Source of the DNA: Nonomuraea angiospora
Lineage (GTDB): Bacteria > Actinomycetota > Actinomycetes > Streptosporangiales > Streptosporangiaceae
Assembly: GCF_014873145.1 (NCBI RefSeq)
Contig: NZ_JADBEK010000001.1
Coordinates: forward strand, 1,922,001 to 1,986,000
Length of the DNA: 64,000 nucleotides
Direction: 5' to 3'
The number at the start of each line of letters is the position of its first letter. The stretch's first letter is position 1. The notes under the pieces were generated by a model. The model did not search any database. It had not been told where the DNA came from and saw nothing but the letters and a program-made list of their open reading frames with translations. Both the position numbers and the translations under genes were made by a program. Shown here piece by piece: positions 23,739-32,365 of the stretch.

Positions 23739-25592
23739 ATGCGGAATCCGCTCGGGGGGAGACGACTCAGGTCGTGGCGAGCAGCCGTTTCCTTAGGGGG
23801 AAGCATCGCACTTGTCCTGACCGGCTCCTCACTGCCCGCGCAGGCGGGCACGGCGGCGGCGGCGCAGACCATCGTCTGCCCCAGCGTGGCGGACAAGCTC
23901 CCCGAAATACCGGCGGGGGCCAGGGCCGAAGTCGACAGGAACCTGGCCCTCCTGGAAACCCAGATCCAGGAGGCCAACAACCGCCTCGCCCGCTCAGCGG
24001 GAGAAGGAGGCCCCAACTTCGTCCAGAACGCCATCCTCGGCCCGCTGGCCGGCAAACGCGCCGCCACCCTGGACCGCATCGCGATCGCCATCGGCCGCAC
24101 CGGTGGCCAGCGTCCCAACGGCCTCGGCAACCTGTCCACCTGCAGACTCACCGGCACTGCCAACGGCGGCAACAACGGCAACGGCGGGAATGAGGGCAAC
24201 GAGGGCAACGGCGGGAACGGGGGTAATGGCGGCAACGGCTCCTCCCCCTCCCAGGCGCCGAGCCAGGGAACAGGGTCGGGGTCCGGGCAGACCATCGTCT
24301 GCCCCAGCGTCGCGGACAAGCTCCCCGAAGTGCCCGCGTCCGCCAGGGCCGAAGTCGACAGAAACCTGGCCCTCCTGGAAACCCAGATCCAGGAGGCCAA
24401 CAACCGCCTCGCCCGCTCAGCGGGAGAAGGAGGCCCCAACTTCGTCCAGAACGCCATCCTCGGCCCCCTGGCCGGCAAACGCGCCGCCACCATCGACCGC
24501 ATCGCCATCGCCATCGGCCGCACCGGCCAGCGCCCCACCGGCCTCGGCAACCTCGCCACCTGCACACTCGGCAACGGCGGGAACAACGGAAACGGCGGCA
24601 ATAACGGCAACGGCGGAAATGGGGGCAACGGAGGCAACGGCGGCAACGGCTCGCCCAGCCCCGAGCCCAGCGGCGGTCAGGGCGACGGGAACGGCAACGG
24701 CAACGGTGAGGACCCCGCGAACGGCGTCGGACCGTTCGCCCAGGACTTCGTCGACATCCGGCAGGTTCAGCCGGGCCAGTCCAACCTCGCCGAGTTCGGG
24801 GCCGGCCGCAACGGCTCCCGCGGCACCTTCGTCGCCCAATGCGGAAGGAACGAGAACCGCCACAACAACTCGGACAACTTCATCGTCACCCCCGGCGTGA
24901 GCGACGGGGCGCACCACCTCCACGACTACGTGGGCAACCTGACGACGGACGGATTCTCCACCGACGAGAGCCTGGCCGCAGGGGGTACGACCTGCCAGCG
25001 GGGCGACCTGTCCGCGTACTTCTGGCCCGTGCTCAGGGACCGCACGTCGAACGAGAACGCCGACGACGAGCACGGCAACATCGGCCGGGTCCTGACGGCC
25101 CGCTCCGTACAGCTCCAGTTCCGGGGCAACGCGAGCTCCCAGGTCACGGCCATGCCGAGATTCCTCAGGCTGATCACCGGCGACGCCAAGGCCGCGACGA
25201 ACGGCGGCGGCAACGCCCGCGCCGCGTGGACCTGCACGGGATTCCAGAACCGGATCACCGACAAGTACCCGCTGTGTCCGCGCGGCAGCCAGGTCGTCCG
25301 GATCCTGGACTTCCCGAGCTGCTGGGACGGGCAGAACATCGACAGCGCCAACCACCGCACGCACGTGGTCTTCCCCGGCCAGAACGGCGCCTGCCCCCAG
25401 GGCACCCAGGCGGTTCCCCAGCTGCGCATGACCCTCGCCTACTCGGTGCCGCAGGGCCAGTCGTTCGCCGTGGACGCCTTCCCTGAGCAGAAGCACAATC
25501 CGATCACCGACCATGCCGACTTCGCCAACGTCATGCCCGACAACCTGATGCGCGTCGTCGTCGACTGCATCAACCGGGGCCGCCGTTGCTGA
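23739..25592 (+). CDS. Secreted DUF1996 protein with duplicated N-terminal domain
   Basis: Exported protein of 617 residues. A signal peptide (MRNPLGGRRLRSWRAAVSLG, then a hydrophobic core ending LPAQAG) is followed by two copies of a roughly 80-residue helical domain that starts TIVCPSVADKLPE and contains ARSAGEGGPNFVQNAILGP. Each copy is followed by a Gly/Asn-rich linker of GGNNGNGGN type. The C-terminal part, from about residue 335, is a DUF1996 domain (DFVDIRQVQPGQSNLAEFG, HHLHDYVGN, CWDG.N near the end). DUF1996 is best known from fungal secreted proteins and its function is unknown. AAGGAG before this ATG decides the start over an ATG 24 bases upstream. The terminator at 25602-25637 follows. 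Confidence 0.88.
   Translation: MRNPLGGRRLRSWRAAVSLGGSIALVLTGSSLPAQAGTAAAAQTIVCPSVADKLPEIPAGARAEVDRNLALLETQIQEANNRLARSAGEGGPNFVQNAILGPLAGKRAATLDRIAIAIGRTGGQRPNGLGNLSTCRLTGTANGGNNGNGGNEGNEGNGGNGGNGGNGSSPSQAPSQGTGSGSGQTIVCPSVADKLPEVPASARAEVDRNLALLETQIQEANNRLARSAGEGGPNFVQNAILGPLAGKRAATIDRIAIAIGRTGQRPTGLGNLATCTLGNGGNNGNGGNNGNGGNGGNGGNGGNGSPSPEPSGGQGDGNGNGNGEDPANGVGPFAQDFVDIRQVQPGQSNLAEFGAGRNGSRGTFVAQCGRNENRHNNSDNFIVTPGVSDGAHHLHDYVGNLTTDGFSTDESLAAGGTTCQRGDLSAYFWPVLRDRTSNENADDEHGNIGRVLTARSVQLQFRGNASSQVTAMPRFLRLITGDAKAATNGGGNARAAWTCTGFQNRITDKYPLCPRGSQVVRILDFPSCWDGQNIDSANHRTHVVFPGQNGACPQGTQAVPQLRMTLAYSVPQGQSFAVDAFPEQKHNPITDHADFANVMPDNLMRVVVDCINRGRRC
23865..24149 (+). repeat. Tandem domain repeat, copy 1
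   Basis: First copy of a coding repeat in the DUF1996 gene. It is nearly identical at nucleotide level to 24289-24570 (period 424 bases including the Gly/Asn linker), implying recent duplication or gene conversion. Confidence 0.85.
24289..24570 (+). repeat. Tandem domain repeat, copy 2
   Basis: Second copy; one codon shorter (GRTGQRP instead of GRTGGQRP) and with a few substitutions such as EVPASAR for EIPAGAR. Both copies carry Cys near the start and the end, possibly forming one disulfide each. Confidence 0.85.
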
Positions 25593-25601
25593 TCTGACAC
25601 C

Positions 25602-25637
25602 CGGCCGGGCCACCCCCTTCCCGGGGCGGTCCGGCCG
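25602..25637. terminator. Bidirectional hairpin between convergent genes
   Basis: Fifteen-base arms CGGCCGGGCCACCCC and GGGGCGGTCCGGCCG pair with two imperfect positions around a six-base loop. It can serve both the DUF1996 gene and the hydantoinase operon. Confidence 0.65.
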
Positions 25638-25648
25638 TTCGGTGCTGA

Positions 25649-26776
25649 TCAGGCGGTGGTGAAGCGCTCGGGGCGGAAGTCCTTCAGGAGGGGATGCCGG
25701 GCGCCGGTGAGCACCTCGTACGCGGTGAGCTCGCCGGCGATGAGTCCCAGCGTGGCCCCCGAGTGGGTGAACGCCACGTGGCACCCGGGCACCCCCTCCA
25801 GCTCGCCGAACACCGGCTCGCCGTCCCCCGGGATCGGCTTGCGGCCGAGCCGCCACGACGCCGCCTGGAGGGAGACCTCCCCCTGGAGCAGGGCGGACGC
25901 CTCGGCGACGAGCTCCTTGACGTACGCCTCGTCGATCGAGCAGGAGCCGTCCTCGTGCTCGGCGATGTGCTCTTCGTACCAGGAGTGGTCGATCGCGAAC
26001 GTCGAGCCCGGATTGGGGCGCATGGCGGCACGGGGGGTGTTCAGCACCGTCACAACCTCGGTCTCGACCGGCTCCGTGACAACGAGCATGGACAGCGGGG
26101 ACGCGTCCGGCAGGTCCACGCCCAGCTCCGCGAGCACGGAAGAGGTCTGTGCGCCGCAGGCGACGACGACGGCGTCACCGCTCCAGGACGTGCCGTCGGC
26201 GGTGCGTACGCCGCGTGCCCGGCCGTCCCGCACGGTCACCGAGCAGCGACCCGCGCCGGTGACCAGCCGTCCCCCGCCCCGGACCAGCTCGTCGGCGAGC
26301 TCCTGGATCAGGTGCGGCAGGGAGACCCAGCCCTCGCCCGGGTTGTGGATCGCGAGCCCGCCGCGCGCCCCCGCCCGCACCCCGGCGACCCGCCCTCCGA
26401 CATCCGCCCGGTCGAGGAGGTGGGACTCGTAGCCACGCTCGATCTCGTGCTCGTGCCGGGCACGGGTCCGCTCCGCGCCGTCGGGGGTCGTCCACCACAG
26501 GCCGCCGTCGAAGCGCAGCCACTCCACGGCCGGGTCGGCGGCGAACAGGGTGCGGTAGCGGTCGATGCCGAGCAGGCGCAGGAGATGGTACGGGCCCGAG
26601 CGCGCGCCCGCCGAGTTGAGCCAGGACAACGAGCGACCCGACGCCCCGCTGGCCAGCTCCGCCTCGGTGACCAGGACGACCTCGGCGCCGCCCCGCACGA
26701 GGTGCGCGGCGGTGGACACGCCGAGGATGCCGCCCCCGAGGACGACGACGCGCGCGGGCGCGGTGTGATCTGTCAC
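25649..26776 (-). CDS. FAD-dependent amino acid/amine oxidoreductase (DAO family)
   Basis: Flavoprotein of 375 residues with an N-terminal FAD-binding GGGILGVSTAAHL, a central GEGWVSLPHLIQELADELVRGG region and the closing HSGATLGLIAGELTAYEVL, as in glycine/sarcosine oxidases and D-amino acid dehydrogenases. It is last in the hyuA-hyuB-Gfo/Idh operon. It could oxidise an N-methyl or D-amino acid released by the hydantoinase. The start is either this GTG (AGGAG four bases ahead) or a GTG 12 bases upstream that overlaps the preceding gene. The exact amine substrate is not predictable. Confidence 0.87.
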   Translation of the reverse strand: MTDHTAPARVVVLGGGILGVSTAAHLVRGGAEVVLVTEAELASGASGRSLSWLNSAGARSGPYHLLRLLGIDRYRTLFAADPAVEWLRFDGGLWWTTPDGAERTRARHEHEIERGYESHLLDRADVGGRVAGVRAGARGGLAIHNPGEGWVSLPHLIQELADELVRGGGRLVTGAGRCSVTVRDGRARGVRTADGTSWSGDAVVVACGAQTSSVLAELGVDLPDASPLSMLVVTEPVETEVVTVLNTPRAAMRPNPGSTFAIDHSWYEEHIAEHEDGSCSIDEAYVKELVAEASALLQGEVSLQAASWRLGRKPIPGDGEPVFGELEGVPGCHVAFTHSGATLGLIAGELTAYEVLTGARHPLLKDFRPERFTTA

Positions 26777-26784
26777 GTGACTCC

Positions 26785-27831
26785 TCACTTCTTCGCGTTG
26801 GTGTGCGCCCGCTCGATGACGTCCAGGACGTCGACCGCGTCGCCGGGATCGACGGGCAGGTCCGCGCCGTCACGCAGGGCGAGGGCGAGCAGGCGGTAGA
26901 ACTCGGCGTAGTTCCCGCGCTCGGGCTCGACGGACGTCGTCTCGGAGCCCTGGCCCAGCCGGCCCCAGCAGTCTTCGGGCTCCCGTCCGAACGCCGGGTC
27001 GGCGGGGCTCGTCCCGGCCTTCAGCGCGGCCTCCTGGCCGTCCAGCCCGTGCTTGACGTACCCGTTCTTCGAGCCCAGGACCCGGAACCGGGGGCCGGGC
27101 AGGGCCGCGACGCTGCTCATCGTCAGGCGCGAGCTCGTGCCGCGGGCGTGCCGGAGGATCACCACCGTGTCGTCGTCGGCGTCGCAGCCGGCGCGCGGGT
27201 CGCGGCGGTTGACGTCGGCCAGGACCTCCGTCACGGGGCCGAACAGCTGCAGGGCCTGGTCGATCAGGTGGGTGCCCAGGTCGAAGAGGATGCCGCCGCC
27301 GTCGGCGACGCCGGTCTCGCCCTTCCACCCGCCGAGCCCGTCCGGGCGCCACCACTCGAAGCGGGACTCGAAGGCGTGGACCGTGCCCAGCCGCCCTTCG
27401 GCGATCAGGCGCCGCAGGGTGCGGAAGTCGGCGTCCCACCGGCGGTTCTGGAACACCGTGAGGCGGCGTCCCAGGTCGGCCGCCAGCGCGATCAGCTTGC
27501 GTCCATCGGCGGCGGTCGGCGTGAAGGGCTTGTCCACGACGACGTCCAGGCCCGCCCGCAGGGCGTTCCCGGCCAGCTCGACGTGCGTCGAGGGCGGCGT
27601 ACCGACGACGACGAGATCCAGGTCGGAGGCGTGGGCGGTGACGGCGTCAGCGGTCGCCGCCACCGTGGCGGACGGGTGGGCGGCGCGCGCCGCCGCCTGG
27701 CGGTCCGGATGGCCCGTGACGATGAGCCGCAGGTCGTACGCCGGGTCCGCGGCGAGGAACGGCGCGTGGAAGAAGCGTCCGGCCGTGCCGAAGCCGATGA
27801 CGGCGACGCGAATCGGGGAATCGTTGCGCAT
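26785..27831 (-). CDS. Gfo/Idh/MocA-family oxidoreductase
   Basis: NAD(P)-dependent dehydrogenase of 348 residues. VAVIGFGTAGRFFHAPFL is the nucleotide-binding turn; VVVDKPFTP is the family EKP-type motif with the conserved Lys; GTHLIDQALQLFG carries the family His. It starts seven bases after hyuB, with AGGAAG in front of the chosen ATG, and is therefore part of the hydantoinase operon. A sugar dehydrogenase in this setting is unusual, so the true substrate may be an imino or hydroxy acid derivative. It differs strongly from the Gfo/Idh protein at 22.4 kb. Confidence 0.9.
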   Translation of the reverse strand: MRNDSPIRVAVIGFGTAGRFFHAPFLAADPAYDLRLIVTGHPDRQAAARAAHPSATVAATADAVTAHASDLDLVVVGTPPSTHVELAGNALRAGLDVVVDKPFTPTAADGRKLIALAADLGRRLTVFQNRRWDADFRTLRRLIAEGRLGTVHAFESRFEWWRPDGLGGWKGETGVADGGGILFDLGTHLIDQALQLFGPVTEVLADVNRRDPRAGCDADDDTVVILRHARGTSSRLTMSSVAALPGPRFRVLGSKNGYVKHGLDGQEAALKAGTSPADPAFGREPEDCWGRLGQGSETTSVEPERGNYAEFYRLLALALRDGADLPVDPGDAVDVLDVIERAHTNAKK

Positions 27832-27838
27832 GGCTTCC

Positions 27839-29488
27839 TCAGTCCTCAAGGCCGTAGGCGTCGCGGGCGGTCTCGGCCGAGATGACGCCCTCGCGCAGGT
27901 CCTTCTCGACCAGCTCGGACGCCCGGCGCGACGGCGGGCCGTACCCGCCGGCGCCCGGGGTGGTGATCGTGACGACGTCGCCGGTGTTGAGCACCGTGTG
28001 CCCGTGGTCGATGGGCCGGGCGCCCTCGCTGACCGCCCAGCCGCCGCTCGCGCCGGGCCCGCCGCCGAACAACCCCCACGGCCGGGACCGGTAGCGGGTG
28101 CCGTCCAGCCAGAACCCGATGCCGTCCGCCTCGACCCGCACCACGCGCCGGATGGCCATCCCGCCCCGGAACTCGCCGACGCCGCCGGATCCGTCGACCA
28201 GCTCGTAGGCCTCCACCGTCAGCGGATATTCCTGTTCGAGGCTCTCGACCGGCAGGTTGCTGGTGTTGGTGACGTGTACCTGCACGCCGTCGAGGCCGTC
28301 CTTGGTGGCGCGGGCGCCGGACCCGCCGCCGATGGTCTCCAGGTAGACGAAGTACTTGCCGGTCCGCGGGTCGAGCCCGTCGAAGTGGAAGCCGGTGTTC
28401 GAGCCGTTGTGCGCGGCCGTGACCCGGTCGGGCAGCGCGGGGGCGAGGGCGCCGTGGATGAGGTCCACGACCCGCTGGCAGGTCTCGGTGCGGGCGTTGA
28501 CCGCGGCGGGGGCGACGGCGTTCAGGATGCTGCCGCGGGGCGCGTCGATGTGGATCGAGCGGATGACGCCGGCGTTGGGCGTGATGTCGGGATCGATGAG
28601 CGTCTTCACGGCGTAGTACACGGTGCTTTCGAGGGCGCCGTACACCATGTTGACGCTGGCCCGGACCTGCGGCGGGTTGCCGGAGAAGTCGAAGAAGAGC
28701 TCGTCGTCGCGCACGGTGATCGCCACGCGGAGGGTGAGCTCCTCGTCCAGCTCGGGGCAGTCGAAGCGGTCCTCGAACGTGTAGAGGCCGTCCGGGACCT
28801 CGCGGATGGCGGCCCGGGTCTGGCGGTCGGCGTGGTCGAGCAGCGCCCGCGCGGCGGCGGCCATCGTCGGGATCGTGTGCCGCGCGCACAGCTCCCGGTA
28901 GCGGATGACCGCCGCCCGGTTGGCCGCCAGCTGGGCCTGGAAGTCGGACCGGCGCTCGTCGGGCACCTGGCAGTTCAGCAGGATCAGGTCGAACAGATCC
29001 GTCTGCAGCTCCCCCGCGCGCAGCAGGCGTACCGGCGGGATGCGCAGGCCCTCCTGGAAGATGTGCGCGTGCCCGCGGTCGCCGAAGTCGGCGTGGTGGG
29101 CCAGGTTCGCCGCCCAGGCCACCAGCCGGCCGTCGGCGAAGATCGGGCAGGCGAGCACGATGTCGGGAATGTGGGTTCCGCCGCCGCTGTGGGGGTCGTT
29201 GGCGACGAACGTGTCCCCGTCGGCGATCTCATCGACGGCGTAGCGCTCCACGATCTTCCCGACCACGCCCATGAGGACGCCGAGGTGGGCCGGGTTGTGC
29301 TCGCCCTGCGCGATCAGCCGGCCCTCGGCGTCGAAGAACCCGGCGGTGCAGTCGCGCCGCTCCTTGATGTTCGTGCTGTACGCGGCCCGCACCATGGTCT
29401 CGACCATCTCCTCCACGACGGAGGCGAGGGCCGCTCCGATGACCTCGACGGAGATCGGGTCCAGCGGGGTCGTGCCGGTGGTGTTCAT
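27839..29488 (-). CDS. hyuB: Hydantoinase B / 5-oxoprolinase subunit B
   Basis: Subunit of 549 residues. Hallmarks are DPISVEVIGAALASVVEEMVETMVRAAYSTNIKERRDC at the N-terminus, NDPHSGGGTHIPDI, the RMLRAGEL-like PVRLLRAGEL, and the C-terminal FRGGMAIRRVVR and TPGAGGYGPP. With HyuA it catalyses ATP-dependent ring opening of a cyclic amide (N-methylhydantoin, 5-oxoproline or acetone-type carboxylation in relatives). Its ATG overlaps the hyuA stop by four bases, so the two subunits are co-translated. A reading-frame extension upstream lies inside hyuA and is not used. Confidence 0.93.
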   Translation of the reverse strand: MNTTGTTPLDPISVEVIGAALASVVEEMVETMVRAAYSTNIKERRDCTAGFFDAEGRLIAQGEHNPAHLGVLMGVVGKIVERYAVDEIADGDTFVANDPHSGGGTHIPDIVLACPIFADGRLVAWAANLAHHADFGDRGHAHIFQEGLRIPPVRLLRAGELQTDLFDLILLNCQVPDERRSDFQAQLAANRAAVIRYRELCARHTIPTMAAAARALLDHADRQTRAAIREVPDGLYTFEDRFDCPELDEELTLRVAITVRDDELFFDFSGNPPQVRASVNMVYGALESTVYYAVKTLIDPDITPNAGVIRSIHIDAPRGSILNAVAPAAVNARTETCQRVVDLIHGALAPALPDRVTAAHNGSNTGFHFDGLDPRTGKYFVYLETIGGGSGARATKDGLDGVQVHVTNTSNLPVESLEQEYPLTVEAYELVDGSGGVGEFRGGMAIRRVVRVEADGIGFWLDGTRYRSRPWGLFGGGPGASGGWAVSEGARPIDHGHTVLNTGDVVTITTPGAGGYGPPSRRASELVEKDLREGVISAETARDAYGLED

Positions 29489-31587
29489 GACGCTCCGATG
29501 ACAAGGTTGCGATGGGCGTCGACCCGCGCGGTGGAGCCGGGCAGGACGAGGGTGGTGGTGTCCATCTGCTCGATGATCGCGGGGCCTTCGACGACCGTCC
29601 CGGGCGCGAGCGCCGTCCGGTCGTACACGAGGCACTCGTGGAAGCCGCCCAGCTCGGGGAGGTAGACCTCGCGACTGCGGGGCTGCTCGCCCTCGGGCCG
29701 GCCGCCGACGACCGGGCTCGACGACGGCCGCGCGTCGATCTCACCCCAGGCCTGTACGCGGAACGTCACGGCCTGGACGGGGTTGCCGGGATTGGCATAG
29801 CCGTAAGCCCGCTCGTGCGCCGCGGCGAAGTCGTCGAGCGCGGCGGCCACGCTCTCCGCGGTGACCGGCCCGGCGGGGAAGGCGACGGTCAGCTCGTGGT
29901 TCTGGCCCGCGTAGCGGAGGTCCAGCTGGCGGCGCGTGCCGCGGGCCCGCTCCTCGATGTCGCTCGCCTCGAACCACCGCTCCGCCTGGGCGTCCAGCTC
30001 GGCGAAGACGGCCGCGACGTCGCCCGCTGACGGGTCCGCCCCGCCGAGGACGGCCGCGACGTCGCCTGCCGACGGGTCCGCCGCGCCGGTCCCCAGCGGC
30101 ATGACGGCGGTGCGCGAGAAGTCGCTCCTGACGTCGGTGAGCAGCAGGCCGAGCGCCGACAGTGCCCCGGGCGACTCGGGCACGAGGATGGTCGTCATGC
30201 CGAGCTCGGCCGCCAGCCGGGAGGCGTGCAAGGGGCCGGCGCCGCCGAAGGGCACCATGACGTAGTCGCGCGGATCGTGGCCGCGCTGGACGGAGATGAC
30301 GCGGATCGCCCGGGCCATGTTGGCGGTGACGACCCTGATGATGCCCTGCGCCGTGTCCTCGATGCTCATGCCGAGCTCGGCGGCCAGCGTGCCCACCGCC
30401 CGGCGCGACGCCTCCGGGTCGATCTTCATGCGTCCGCCGAGGAAGTACTCCGGGTTGAGTACCTGGAGGACGACGTTCGCGTCGGTGACCGTGGGCAGGT
30501 CGCCGTGGCCGTAGCAGGCGGGGCCGGGGAAGGCCCCGGCGCTCTGCGGGCCCACCTTGAGCAGGCCGCCGCTGTCCAGGCGCGCCACCGAGCCGCCGCC
30601 GGCGCCGACGGTGTGGATGTCGAGCATGGCCGTACGGATCGCGCGTCCGTCCAGGTCGAGGCCGGAGCTGGTCCTGGGCGCGCCCCGCTGGACGAGGGAG
30701 ACGTCGGTGGACGTGCCGCCCATGTCGAAGGTGATGATGTCCGGATGCCCGGCGGCGCTCGCCAGGCGCGCCGCGCCGACGACTCCGGTGCTCGGGCCCG
30801 ACAGGACCATGCGGACGGGGTACTTCTCGGCCTCGGCGAAGGACACCACGCCGCCGTTGCTCTGGGTGACGTACGGCCGCGCCGCCAGGCCTTTCTCGCC
30901 GAGTCGTTCACGCAGCCGGGCCAGGTAGCCCGAGACCTTCGGGCCGAGGTAGGCGTTGGCGACGACGGTCGACAGCCGCTCGTACTCGCGGAACTCCGGC
31001 AGCACCTCGGACGACAGGGAGACGTAGGCGCCCGGGAACTCCTCCTCGATCCACCGCGCGAGGTGCCGCTCGTGGTCGGGGAGGACGTAGCTGTACAACA
31101 GGCACACGGCGACGGCCTCGACCCCCTCGTCGCGCAGGCGGCGGATCTGCGCGCGGACCTCGTCCTCCTCGAGCCGGGTCCGCACGGTGCCGTCGTGCCT
31201 GACCCGCTCGGTGACCTCGAGGCGCAGGTCGCGCGGCACGAGGGGGGCGGGCTTGTCGGCCTGGAGGTCGTACAGCCTGGGCCGGCGGCCGCGGGCCAGC
31301 TCCAGCAGGTCGCGGAAGCCGCGGGTGGTCAGCAGGCCGGTCCGCGCGCCGGTCTCGGTCAGGAGCGCGTTGGTGCCGACGGTCGTGCCATGCGCGAAAT
31401 ATGAAATATCGGCAAATCCGCCTGCGTCGGCGATGCGGAGCAGCTCGGAGACGCCGTCGATGATCGCTCTGCCGGGGTCGTCCGGGGTGCTGGAGACCTT
31501 GAAGACGCGTAGTTCGTTGCGTTCCGTGTCGTAGAGACAGATGTCGGTGAAGGTGCCGCCGGTGTCGATACCAATGCGAAGGGCCAT
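29485..31587 (-). CDS. hyuA: Hydantoinase A / 5-oxoprolinase subunit A (ATPase)
   Basis: Subunit of 700 residues with the acetate/sugar kinase-like ATP fold: IGIDTGGTFTDICLY at the N-terminus, FAHGTTVGTNALL, and IITFDMGGTSTDVSLV plus HTVGAGGGSVA in the centre. It activates the cyclic substrate by phosphorylation before HyuB completes hydrolysis. The start MALRIGIDTGG agrees with family N-termini; the longer frame runs through the operator. A 42-base in-frame duplication (DPSAGDVAAV twice) lies near residue 520. A LacI-type operator sits about 50 bases upstream. First gene of a four-gene operon. Confidence 0.93.
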   Translation of the reverse strand: MALRIGIDTGGTFTDICLYDTERNELRVFKVSSTPDDPGRAIIDGVSELLRIADAGGFADISYFAHGTTVGTNALLTETGARTGLLTTRGFRDLLELARGRRPRLYDLQADKPAPLVPRDLRLEVTERVRHDGTVRTRLEEDEVRAQIRRLRDEGVEAVAVCLLYSYVLPDHERHLARWIEEEFPGAYVSLSSEVLPEFREYERLSTVVANAYLGPKVSGYLARLRERLGEKGLAARPYVTQSNGGVVSFAEAEKYPVRMVLSGPSTGVVGAARLASAAGHPDIITFDMGGTSTDVSLVQRGAPRTSSGLDLDGRAIRTAMLDIHTVGAGGGSVARLDSGGLLKVGPQSAGAFPGPACYGHGDLPTVTDANVVLQVLNPEYFLGGRMKIDPEASRRAVGTLAAELGMSIEDTAQGIIRVVTANMARAIRVISVQRGHDPRDYVMVPFGGAGPLHASRLAAELGMTTILVPESPGALSALGLLLTDVRSDFSRTAVMPLGTGAADPSAGDVAAVLGGADPSAGDVAAVFAELDAQAERWFEASDIEERARGTRRQLDLRYAGQNHELTVAFPAGPVTAESVAAALDDFAAAHERAYGYANPGNPVQAVTFRVQAWGEIDARPSSSPVVGGRPEGEQPRSREVYLPELGGFHECLVYDRTALAPGTVVEGPAIIEQMDTTTLVLPGSTARVDAHRNLVIGAS
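30007..30082 (-). repeat. 42-base in-frame tandem duplication inside hyuA
   Basis: Two 34-base blocks at 30007-30040 and 30049-30082 differ at only two positions and are spaced by exactly 42 bases. They encode the repeated peptide DPSAGDVAAV in a surface-like insert between the two large hyuA domains. Confidence 0.8.
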
Positions 31588-31633
31588 CGCCTTCGTTTCC
31601 TCTCGCCGGAGTTCGGCAGTTGCGATGTTCTCT

Positions 31634-31649
31634 GGGAGAACGTTCTCTG
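31634..31649. promoter_or_regulatory. LacI-type operator upstream of hyuA
   Basis: GGGAGAACGTTCTCTG is a 16-base palindrome (one end mismatch) with core GAGAACGTTCTC, centred about 55 bases before the hyuA start. It matches 15 of 16 positions of the site at 33556-33571. Confidence 0.75.
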
Positions 31650-31675
31650 AACGTAGCCACCGAGGCACGGCACCG

Positions 31676-32340
31676 TCAAGACAGCGACCGCCTCACGCGG
31701 AGTTCGCTGAGCCCGCACGCTCGCCGCCCGCACGCTCGGGGTCGACGTGCGAGCGCACCGCACGGCGCGGGACGCACGGTCGCTGCCCGCGCGCTGGGGC
31801 GGGCAACGCACTCGCTGGCCGCACGCTCGGGAGCGACACGCTGGGGCGGGCAACGCACTCGCTGGCCGCACGCTCGGGAGCGACACGCTGGGGCGGGCAA
31901 CGCACTCGCTGGCCGCACGCTCGGGAGCGACGCGGTGGGGCGGGCAACGCACTCGGGGCGAGGCGCACTGGGGCGAGGCGCGCCCAGGGACGGCGCACTC
32001 GAGGCGGGGCGCTCGGGCGGGGCGCTCAAGGCGGGGCGCTCGGGCGGGGCGCTCGGGTCGAGCCACGCACTCGCCACCCGCACGCTCGCTGCCCGCATAC
32101 TCGGGCGGGGCGCACTCGGAGCGTTGCGCACTGGGGCAAGGGGCACTCAGGGCGGGGCGCTCGGGCGGGGCGCTCGGGGCAAGCAACGCACTCGCCGTCC
32201 GCACGCTCGCCGGCCCGCCCGCTCGGGGACGACGCGCGAGCGCACCGCACGACGCGGAGGGCGCCGATCGCTGGCCGCGCGCTCGGAGGCGGCGCGCTCG
32301 GGGGCGGGCGCGTCTCGTGTTGGGCGTTCGGGTTCCGGCG
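31676..32340. repeat. GC-rich repeat block built on GCACGCTCGG/GCGGGGCGCTCG units
   Basis: A compound minisatellite. It contains 3.5 copies of a 47-bp unit (31794-31958), several copies of a 12-13-base GCGGGGCGCTCG unit (about 32012-32056 and 32150-32178), and scattered GCACGCTCG decamers. Both ends carry a diverged 50-60-base direct repeat beginning GACGTGCGAGCGCACCGCAC near 31743 and GACGCGCGAGCGCACCGCAC near 32230. Short C/G alternation could make it structure-forming. Confidence 0.8.
31794..31958. repeat. 47-bp tandem repeat, 3.5 copies
   Basis: Copies start at 31794, 31841 and 31888; a partial fourth starts at 31935. Each begins CTGGGGCGGGCAACGCACTC. The first two copies are identical, the third has one change, and the fourth breaks off after 24 bases. 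The length of 47 is not a multiple of three, so it is not a peptide repeat. Confidence 0.9.
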
Positions 32341-32365
32341 GAGGCGCCGGCGCCCCGGCGATGCG

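Larger units (their letters stand above)
31588..32365. other. Non-coding region between hyuA and lacI
   Basis: The 778 bases hold the hyuA operator near one end and then about 650 bases of GC-rich repeats. Open frames exist on both strands, but they encode only low-complexity Arg/Ala/Pro/Ser or Gly/Arg peptides made by the repeat, lack ribosome sites and show no domain, so no gene is called. Confidence 0.75.

Noticed and set aside
30226..31404. Plus-strand open frame opposite hyuA
   Set aside because: It is antisense to intact hydantoinase ATPase motifs, without ribosome site or recognisable domain.
31794..31958. The 47-bp tandem repeats as a CRISPR array
   Set aside because: The repeats are directly adjacent with no variable spacers and no cas genes nearby.
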